Assembly: GCF_030272615.1 (NCBI RefSeq)
Contig: NC_081410.1
Coordinates: forward strand, 509,699,442-509,763,441
Reading direction: 5' to 3'
DNA length: 64,000 nucleotides
Origin: Cryptomeria japonica
Lineage: Eukaryota > Streptophyta > Pinopsida > Cupressales > Cupressaceae
The position numbers and the translations under genes are program-made. Each line of letters opens with the position of its first letter. Position 1 is the first letter of the stretch. Positions 56,721 through 64,000 of this stretch are shown piece by piece. The notes below the pieces were generated by a model that was given only the letters and a program-made list of their open reading frames with translations, made no database searches and had not been told where the DNA came from.

Positions 56721-57120
56721 TGCCTCTAGACTGTTTACCGGTAGCAATCAGATTTCCTGATTTGTCATTTATTTTTCATATTCCTTCATTGAATTCTAAC
56801 TAATAACCCTTATTGTTAAGTTGTGCAATACTTAATAGACTATATTTTAGCCCTTCTACCCAATAGACATATTCACAATTTGTTTAATCATTTAGGGCTA
56901 TAGATCCCTTACCTTTTACTACACATAGAGCATCATTTCTGAATCTCACAATTCCTCCATTGCAATCCTCCATGTTGAGGAGTTTATTTCTGTCACCTGT
57001 CATGTGGTGAGTGAAACCACTATCAATTACCCAATCTCCACACTGGTTTGAACTAGAAATCAGTGCCATATCACCTTCCTTCATGTTATCTTCCTTAACT
57101 ACCACAAATGCAATTCCATC
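56721..57120 (-). pseudogene. Cop-E aspartic protease
   Basis: Frame 57105-56884: DWVIDSGFTHHMTGDRNKLL, then GGIVRFRNDALCVVKGKGSI. The DSG triad is intact. The C-terminal part (GLKYSLLSIAQLNNKGYQLE) follows after one stop. Confidence 0.9.
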
Positions 57121-58140
57121 TCCATTAAATCCTTCTGATTCTTCATCAGTGACTCCTTCTTTAGCATGATAACACTCCTTCTTGCTCTTGTCCTTGTAGC
57201 TTCTAAAATTATCCTTCTTGTCTCTATCATTGTTAGGACATCTTGAAGAAATATGACCTATCTTATTATAGGAGAAGCACTTTAATGGTAATTTACTTTT
57301 ATACTTACCTTTTCCTCTTGGAAATCTTCATCCCAATAGAGCTTCAATTTCATCTTGTTCATGTTCTTGAGATAACAGATTGTCACTTTCATGAGAATGA
57401 CTAGTTCTTGTAGTAGAACTACTTCTGGTTTCTTTTCTTCTCCTTGTTGGTGCATGCAACATGGAGGCTTTGAAAGCAACATCAATCTTTGGTACACTGA
57501 TGTCATAGTTTCTTAGTTCAAAAGCAATCAACTTACTGATCAGTGAGTCAAGCAATACATTAACTTTTCCCAAGGATCTGAGTTCCTGGAGAGCAGAGAC
57601 CCTTATGGCATATTGTGGTAGCAAGGTTCTTAGGATTTTACTAACCACATCATCCTCTTCAAGCTTTTCTCCAACACTTTTAATGGATTTTACTACATCC
57701 TTTATTCTTTTTCTATATTTCTCTATATTTTATCCTTCCTACATCCTCATCTCATCATATTTTCCTCTCAATCTATCTACTTTAGCCTTTTTAACATGAG
57801 GATCTCCTCCATAGACTGTCTTTAGCTTATTCCACATATGAAAAGCCATTTTCAAATCTTGAACCTCAGCATATTCATTATCAGATAGAGCACTAACATT
57901 CAGATCCATAGCAGTAGTATTGTCTTACCTTTCCTTGATCTGATCTAGAGTGAGAACCCCTTAAAGGTTTATTGTACTATGTGATTACATTATTCCAGTA
58001 ATGTTCTCCTAGGGATCTTAGGTAAATCTTCATTCTTCCAAACCATAAGGTGTAATTCTCGTTAGAGAACTTAGGACCCTCCTTTTGCATCATCTTGGAT
58101 CTTTCCTTATGATGTTTAAGATTCTTATGAATCTAAGGAC
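57121..58140 (-). pseudogene. Cop-E gag
   Basis: Central frame 57648-57328: VSKILRTLLPQYAIRVSALQ and DSLISKLIAFELRNYDISVP, very close to Cop-A gag. The zinc knuckle CFSYNKIGHISSRC near 57280-57240 has Tyr for the second Cys, as in Cop-B. The N-terminal part to about 58140 is recognisable (LRGKYDEMRM, HMWNKLKTVYGGDPH) but broken. Confidence 0.88.
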
Positions 58141-58145
58141 CTGAT

Positions 58146-58157
58146 ACTCTAATACCA
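58146..58157 (-). other. Cop-E primer binding site
   Basis: The minus strand reads TGGTATTAGAGT, two changes from the initiator-Met tRNA complement, 2 bases inside the 5' LTR. Confidence 0.88.
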
Positions 58158-58159
58158 AT

Positions 58160-59735
58160 TGTTAGTCCCAACCGATGCTGAGAGGGGAGGGGTGTATCAA
58201 CACTTCATCAAATTTTCACAATTAAAACTTTTAACTCTAATCTGCACTTATTTAATATTCATCAATATACTTAATTACTACAGAATAATATGCATGCATG
58301 AAAAGATATACAGTGGCACCAAGATTTATCTCATAGAAACCCAAATGGGAGAAAACCATAGTGTGAGTAGGAACTCACAAAATTTGTACTCTTTTGGACT
58401 ACACCCAATGAGGAGCCATTCTTGTTAGGAAATTACAAAGACATTGTTAGGTGCCACCCGGTTAAGGGATTTTGTTTAAGGCATGTTAGTGCCTTCACTA
58501 TGTTAAAGGTAGCCTAATTAAAGGACTTAAGAGCATTAAGATGTCACCCAGTTAAGGGATTTTACAAAGGGACTCGTTAAAATCCACCTGGTTAAGGGAT
58601 TTAAGTTGCAATGGTTAGAAAGCAACAAAAGGATGATCTTCTGAATTAGGTACTAATAGCTTGATCAAATCACTACGAGAATCATGCACTATCCACACCA
58701 GTTGTGTCTGCTTTGCACAACAATGATTTTCTTCTTATACCTTCGGCTCTACACTGTGTTGGTCCTCTGACCTTCAGCTCTGCACTCTACCAATCCTCTA
58801 TCCCTCAACTCTACACTCTGCTAGTCTACCTCATACACTTTTTGCTCTGCTAAATATTTTTAGCACTTCCTCTTATTATACTCTTCACTTTGGATCACCT
58901 TCTCCAGGATCTTCTTTTTGCAAATTTTATGATCAAGAATTTTTGAATGAACTCAAAAATACTTTATACTTTTTCTGTCATCATCTTCAGATGTTTCCTC
59001 AATCAAAGCAATCATAGATTTTAGAAGATTTAAAATTCAAAATCTCCCACTCTTTCTCTGCATGCCTTGCAACAATTCTGCCAACTGTTCAACTAATTCT
59101 ACCACCGCATCTCCCAAAACTAGTGACTTTTGGGTCGAGTTTAGTCATTTAAGTGTGAACCAAAAAATCCGCAAGTAATCATGGCTTGACTGAATGATAC
59201 CTGAAGTTGATTTCACCAACTTTTAGTTTGGCGTAGACACAAGCTCACTAATTCACCTTTTTCCACCACAATTGAATAACCAATCACCACTCTGAGATTT
59301 ATGGTGCTCACCTATCTTCCTTCTACCTTATTGATGTATTGGTATACCACTACGTTCTATATTATCAGTTTATCCCTTGATTGTCGATTTGTTGTGCTAG
59401 CATCGAGTCTCTTTCCCTTTTTTCCAATGATAAGGTTCTAGTTTGCATACAACCTCAAGTCTTCTTGCCCAAGTCACCTTTTGTGACTTCATCATAATTA
59501 GAATGACCAATCTTCTTGAGTGACAGACTAGTTGTCTTAGTCTATCTTCCCTTGAGCTGATTGAACTTTGGTCATCTATTTCTGATGTTGTTTCCATGTG
59601 TTTGCATGTCATCACCTTTTCTACTGAAAAACACCACTCCACCAACACCACTTCACCAGTCAGTGTTAGACATCAATGACAAATCTTAGCTCATATGTCG
59701 GTTCTCTAGATTGACTGGTTTTATCAATGCCAAAA
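58160..59735 (-). repeat. Cop-E 5' LTR
   Basis: 1,576 bp. Three copies of a CCxxGTTAAGGGATTT block lie at about 58456, 58548 and 58587. The 3' LTR has fewer recognisable copies. Confidence 0.9.
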
Positions 59736-59807
59736 AAAGCACCTAGTGTTAACATCAATGACAAAACATCAATGCAAAACATAATCAATTCCTCCAAATT
59801 GCCAACA

Positions 59808-60174
59808 ATCTCTCCCTTTGGCATTGATGGCAACACTAGATATGAAAAACATCCAAGTGCCAAGAAATGCCAAACAAATCTCCCACACAGGAATATAGAA
59901 ATGAAGTTTTGATCCATACTCACCCTGTAGATGATATCAATGTTAAGTTCTACAAATTTCTCAACCTAATGTATATAACTCCTTAAGTTTTTCACATGAA
60001 TATCTCTCCCCCTTTGACATCAATGCCAAACATCTAACATAAATATCAAAGAAAAATCATAAACCACTCAATCACAAGAATAACTACTCCCCTTGATTAG
60101 TAGCATCACCACATCAATCCAGAATAAATAATAGCTCTGATAATGCATACCGAACTGATGCCAAATAGCATGAA
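59808..60174 (-). other. Cop-D polypurine tract and 3' untranslated region
   Basis: The tract CCAAAGGGAGAGAT (minus) lies at 59808-59821, next to the LTR. A second, similar tract TCAAAGGGGGAGAGATATTC (minus) is near 60002-60022, followed by an ATTGATG-type context. No coding sequence is seen. Confidence 0.85.
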
Positions 60175-61880
60175 TCAGTTTTCTACCAGAGGGGCAGAAA
60201 CCCCTAATCTGTCTTTGAGGTACTCAAATGATTCTTTAGGTAAAGGTTTAGTGAAGATGTCTGCAATCTGATATTTAGTGTTCACATTAACCAATCTAAC
60301 TTCATTTTTTTCCACTTTTTCCTTCAAAAAGTTATACTTGATAGATATATGCTTTTTCTTGGAGTGGAATACTAGATTCTTTGATATGTCTATAGTAGCA
60401 GAGTTATCATAGAGAATAACTACCAGTTCATTGCAATGCACTTTAATGTCCTTTTACTTTTTCTTCATCCATAGAAATTGTGTATACTTAGTAGGAACAA
60501 CAACTTACTCAACTTAAATAGTAAATAAGGAAGTACATGACTCTTTCTTGTTGATCCATGAAATACGTTTCTTTCCAAGAAAGAAAGCTCCATCGGAAGT
60601 ACTCTTTCGGTCATCAACATCACCTGCCCAATTTGCATCTGTATATGCACATAAAGTAAAGTCATCATCTTTAAGATGCCACAAACCATATTTAGATGTT
60701 CCTTGTAAGTATCTAAAAATACTTTTCACCACACTCTCGTGATTTTCTCTAGGATCACTTTGATATCTTGATGCAATTCAAATTGTATTCATTATATTTG
60801 GTCTAGTCTGAGTCAAATATAGTAGACCTGCAATACTAGACTTACATCTGGTAGGATTTACCCATGTTGATTTATCTTTCTTTGTCAATTTCTCACTTGT
60901 AACCATAGGAGTACCAGTGGGTTTAGAATTTTCAAGACCAAGTTTCTTCAAAAACTCCCTAGCATACTTAGTTTGACAGATGAGAATATCTTTATCAGTC
61001 TGAGTAATCTGCAAACCTAAGAAAAGTTTCATTTCCTTAATCATAGACATCTCAAAAACATTCTTCATATTGTTAGAAAATTCCATGCACAACTTATCCT
61101 CACCTCCAAAAATGATGTCATCAACAAAGACCTCAATAATCAGTATATCATCATCAGTGACTTTATAAAATAGGTTACTATCAACATTACCTTTAGTGAA
61201 ACCAAGTTTTAAAAGATATTTTTCCAACCTTGCATACCAAGCTCTAGGTGCCTCTTTCCATCCATATAGCACTTTCTTTAACTTGCAAACCATGTTTTTA
61301 TCGTCTGAAAGTGAAAAGACATTAGGTTGCTCAATATAAAATTCCTCATCAAGATCCCCATTCAGAATAGCACACTTAACATCCAACTGATAAACCTTGT
61401 AGTTTTTATGTGCAACATAGGCAAGAAATAATCTTACAGCTTCAATCCTAGCTACTGGTGCAAAGGTTTCATCATAATCAATTCCTTCCTTCTGAGAATA
61501 TCCTTTACAAACCAATCTAGCTTTATTTCTCACAACCTGTCCAAATTCATTTAATTTATTCTTAAAAACCCATTTAGTTCCAATAACATTATTATTTTTT
61601 GGTTGAGGAACTAAAGTCCATGTGTTATTCTTTTCTATCTGATCTAATTCTTTTTCCATAGCTTTCATCCAACATTCATATTTACATGTTTCAGTTACTG
61701 ATACCAGTTCAACTTGAGAGATTAAACATACCTCATCAGCTGTCAATCTTCTTCTTATGATCACTCCTTTATTCTTATCCCCAATGATATGATCTTTTGA
61801 ATGATTCAACCTTATATACCTAGGAGTCTTCTGATTCTCTGTTCCTCTTCCCTGATCTTCAGTTACTGTTGAATTTTCTG
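60175..61880 (-). pseudogene. Cop-D reverse transcriptase and RNase H
   Basis: One frame from 61809 to 60178 with a few stops. The N-terminal linker begins [62 protein letters not shown] and the intact [17 protein letters not shown] box. The RT end is [16 protein letters not shown]. RNase H: CAYTDANWAGDVDDRKSTSD, ILYDNSATIDISKNLVFHSK and QIADIFTKPLPKESFEYLKD. Stops lie near 60777 and 60513 and between 60513 and 60441. The active-site residues of RT and RNase H look intact. Confidence 0.94.
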
Positions 61881-62590
61881 ATACTGCCGCATAACTGGTT
61901 CAACATTCTATTTTGATAAAGGTGTTGCCAGTTCAATTATGATCATTTCCACTACCATTTTTCACTCATAAGTTCTGATTTGACTTATGTTTAGCTCACC
62001 CACCTTAACATTGGTGCTCTCCACAATTCTCTACAATCTTTTGTTATAACATCTATATGCTTTTCTTTCATTAGAATAACCAGGAAATATTCCTTCATCG
62101 CATCTAGGATCAAACTTGCCAATAAAATCATCTCTCTTTATATAACATTTACTACCAAATATTCTGAAGTACTTAACTGTAGGTGTATTGCCAAACCATA
62201 ACTCATAAGGTGTCTTACCAGTTTCTCCTTTGATATGAACTTTGTTTAATGTATAAACTGTTTGTGCTCACTACTTCTCTCTAGTAGATATGAGGTATAT
62301 TAGCTTCCATCATCATGGTTCTAGCAGCATCCAAGATACTCGTATTCTTTCTTTCCACAACTCCATTCTACTGAGGTGTCTAGGGAGCTAAAAATTGTCT
62401 CCTTATGCCATGCTTCTCACAAAAGTTATTAAACTCACCGAATGTGAATTCTCCACCATGATCTAACCTTAAGGACTTAATATTCATTCTTGCCTCAGTT
62501 TCAACCTTAGATTTGAAGATTTTAAATTTTTCATAAGCCTCATATTTCTCCCTTAGAAAAGTAACCCACATCATTCTAGAATAGTCATCA
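61881..62590 (-). pseudogene. Cop-D integrase core, C-terminal part
   Basis: Frame 62574-62380: MMWVTFLREKYEAYEKFKIF, then SLRLDHGGEFTFGEFNNFCE and GIRRQFLAP. This covers the end of the second acidic motif region. The NGVVERKN-like glutamate motif follows at about 62360 with a stop. The C-terminal part shows YHIKGETGKTPYELWF-like and KSTNVKVGE-like remnants to about 61990. It is separated from the first part of integrase (63578-63880) by the TIR element. Confidence 0.85.
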
Positions 62591-62595
62591 ATTAT

Positions 62596-63572
62596 TGGGT
62601 GAACTCACAATACTGGTTCCCACTTTTTGACCAACTTTGACACTTAGATGAACAATTTGGAAAAGGCCTTCAATTTCCGACGCCTATAACTTTTAAACTG
62701 TTAAGAATTTGAAGATGATGTAAACTAGTGATTTGTAACATCTTGTTTGTAGATTCTAAATATATTTTTTTCAAGTTTTTTTTAATAAACTTTCATTAAT
62801 TTTTCCATCTCCCTCAAAAAATAGTTTTTTACAACAAACAACATTTTTTAAGAGTGGTGTTCCCGAAATGCATAGCTTTTTTTAATAAATGATAAAAACT
62901 TAACTATTTTGAATTTTAGTTTGTAACATCAATACCCATGGCATGCAATTGGTTTGATAGTGATATGTTGCATATTTTTTATTTTATTAAGTTTTGAAGT
63001 CCGACTAATTATAATTTAGATATAGTGTACATTTGAACACATAACTTGTTCAATATATATCAAAATTCAATTTTATTTTTTTTGTTAGAAAGAAGACATC
63101 AATACCTAGTGCATAGATATTTTTCAGATTTTTTTTGAATTGGTTTACTATTTTTCCCAATGCATTGAATAAAGAAGTTCATGTTCGGTGAAAACCTACA
63201 TTCATAAAATATATTAATGAAATTAAATAGATTAAAAATTATACTATTTGGAAATCTTATAATAAGGACTAAATAATTCAAAAAACAAAACTTCTAAATG
63301 AATTCATTTGATCTCCCAAAAGCTAATGTAAAATTGGGTTTTTATCAGCATTTGATAGATGCAAAGGAGACTCCATTGCAAGTATGATTTAGAAGTAGAG
63401 AGGTTCTACCTAAGAAATTTTGATCTAAGAGCCTTTGATCTAACTCTCTTCAATTAATTACTTCAAATGGGACCTATTAAAGCTTAAATCATTATATTTT
63501 TTTAAAAATGTATGATTTTAGCAAAAATCAGGATGTACCAAAAAGTGGGAACCAACATTGTGAGTTCACCCG
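62596..63572. mobile_element. TIR-1: 977-bp non-autonomous element with terminal inverted repeats and 5-bp TSD
   Basis: The left end GGGTGAACTCACAAT followed by GGTTCCCACTTTTTG, and the right end CAAAAAGTGGGAACC with ATTGTGAGTTCACCC, form an inverted repeat of about 33 bp with a few mismatches. The flanks are ATTAT on both sides (62591-62595, 63573-63577). Removing 982 bp restores the integrase frame of Cop-D through GDRYFMIIDDYSR, so the borders are sound. The interior is AT-rich and has no transposase frame. A 5-bp duplication with this TIR does not match the common plant superfamilies (hAT 8, Mutator 9, CACTA/Harbinger 3, Mariner 2). Confidence 0.9.
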
Positions 63573-63577
63573 ATTAT

Positions 63578-64000
63578 CATAAAATATCTATCACCTTGAA
63601 AACTTTTTATTCTACCAAGACCAAATAGATCAGTATGAATAAGATCAAGAACATCATTAGATTTTTCTTGTATACTCTTAAAAGAGGTTCTGACCTATTT
63701 TCCCATTTGACATTCTTTACATACTAGATTATAGGTATTCACGATCTTAGGTATATCTCTAACTCCCTTAGTTGAATTGATCTTTACCATGCAATCAAAA
63801 TTCACGTGACATATCCTTTTATGCCAAAGCCAACTCTCATCAATTTGTGCAATCAAACATGCCTTCTCACCAGAATTCAACTGAAATATATTACCATTTG
63901 TTTAAGTACCGGTAGCAATGTCCAATCCAGATCCATTAATGATCTTGCATTTTCCATCCTTGAATTGTAATTGAAATCCCTTATCCACCAACTGTCCTAC
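63578..64000 (-). pseudogene. Cop-D pre-integrase and integrase N-terminal part, running off the window
   Basis: Frame 63880-63695: ACLIAQIDESWLWHKRICHV, VRDIPKIVNTYNLVCKECQM, the zinc-binding HHCC part before the core. To the left, SFKSIQEKSNDVLDLIHTDL and the FGLGRIKSFQGDRYFM segment lead to the TIR-1 insertion point. To the right, the sequence to 64000 encodes the pre-integrase segment VGQLVDKGFQLQFKDGKC, so the protease lies just outside. Confidence 0.9.

Larger units (their letters stand above)
52129..59735 (-). mobile_element. Cop-E: Ty1/copia retrotransposon, full length, decayed
   Basis: The LTRs start TGTTAGTCCCAA and end TCAATGCCAACA on plus. The flanks AAAGT (52124-52128) and AAAGC (59736-59740) are a TSD with one mutation. 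The right LTR ends in CCAAAA, one base from the expected CCAACA. The element is 7.6 kb in minus orientation, with PBS beside the right LTR. Gag, protease, integrase, RT and RNase H can be followed in order, with many stops and frameshifts, most in integrase. Confidence 0.92.
42970..59807 (-). repeat. Cop-D 3' LTR in three pieces
   Basis: The pieces are 42970-43170, 51167-52128 and 59741-59807, about 1.23 kb in total. It starts TGTTGCACAGTCC and ends AAATTGCCAACA on plus. The first piece has the CTGAGAGGGGGGTGAATTAG block, the reverse complement of the usual copia LTR end. The second has AAACCCAATAAAGGGAAAAA (the TTTTTCCC...GGGTTT box reversed) near 51190-51210. No gene is seen in 51167-52128. 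Confidence 0.85.
42970..64000 (-). mobile_element. Cop-D: Ty1/copia retrotransposon, 5' part outside window, interrupted three times
   Basis: 3' LTR in three pieces, then polypurine tract, RNase H, RT, integrase and pre-integrase reading rightwards on the minus strand, leaving the window in the protease/pre-integrase region. It is interrupted by NA-2, Cop-E and a TIR element. All pol segments stay in one frame when the TIR element and one TSD (982 bp) are removed, so it decays by stop codons rather than frameshifts, like Cop-B, its closest relative here by protein motifs. Confidence 0.92.

Overview
The window is a deep nest of plant LTR retrotransposons. I see no host gene, tRNA, rRNA or other RNA gene. 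Every long coding stretch is Ty1/copia or Ty3/gypsy gag-pol, or belongs to two pol-less LTR elements. The plant-type copia layout (initiator-Met tRNA PBS, gag-PR-IN-RT-RH in one frame, GGGGGAGAT polypurine tract), a chromodomain gypsy and the low GC point to the nuclear genome of a large, repeat-rich seed plant. A gymnosperm is plausible but not proven. All coding regions carry stops or frameshifts, so the locus is old.

Left part (1-18793). Cop-A, a minus-strand copia element whose 3' end lies left of the window, runs from 1 to 18092. Its RT is split by NA-1 (519-12068, minus, TSD TAAAT). Its 5' LTR is split by a solo LTR of the NA-1 family (15585-16785, TSD AACTT). NA-1's own 3' LTR is split by a 3.9-kb TG...CA solo LTR of another family (1628-5514, TSD TGAAC), which holds a GC-rich array of six 22-bp palindromes. 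Cop-A itself sits in the LTR of a further element (LTR-F, ending at 18793).

Middle part (18794-42969). Gyp-B, a decayed gypsy element, hosts Gyp-A (18880-34485, minus, TSD TCATT), a chromodomain gypsy. The 3' LTR of Gyp-A is split by a 5'-truncated copia copy, Cop-B' (20398-28224, flanked by CTCTA). Cop-B' is in turn split by a full-length copia, Cop-B (20646-27338, TSD TAAGG). Gyp-B is fused at about 36885 to the gag end of a copia element (Cop-C'). Cop-C' shares one LTR with a second copy, Cop-C (37285-42969).

Right part (42970-64000). The 5' LTR of Cop-C is split by Cop-D (minus), which leaves the window on the right. The 3' LTR of Cop-D is split by NA-2 (43171-51161, plus, TSD CATAA) and by Cop-E (52129-59735, minus, TSD AAAGT/AAAGC). 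The integrase region of Cop-D carries a 977-bp element with terminal inverted repeats (62596-63572, TSD ATTAT).

The most unusual content is the pair NA-1 and NA-2. They have different LTRs and opposite orientation, yet both lack protease, RT and integrase. Both encode the same two-protein set: a coiled-coil protein with several CCHC zinc knuckles, followed by a protein of about 1,100 residues with a conserved domain I do not recognise. They use the same PBS and polypurine signals as the copia elements around them, so they are probably mobilised by copia machinery while carrying a cargo gene of unknown function.
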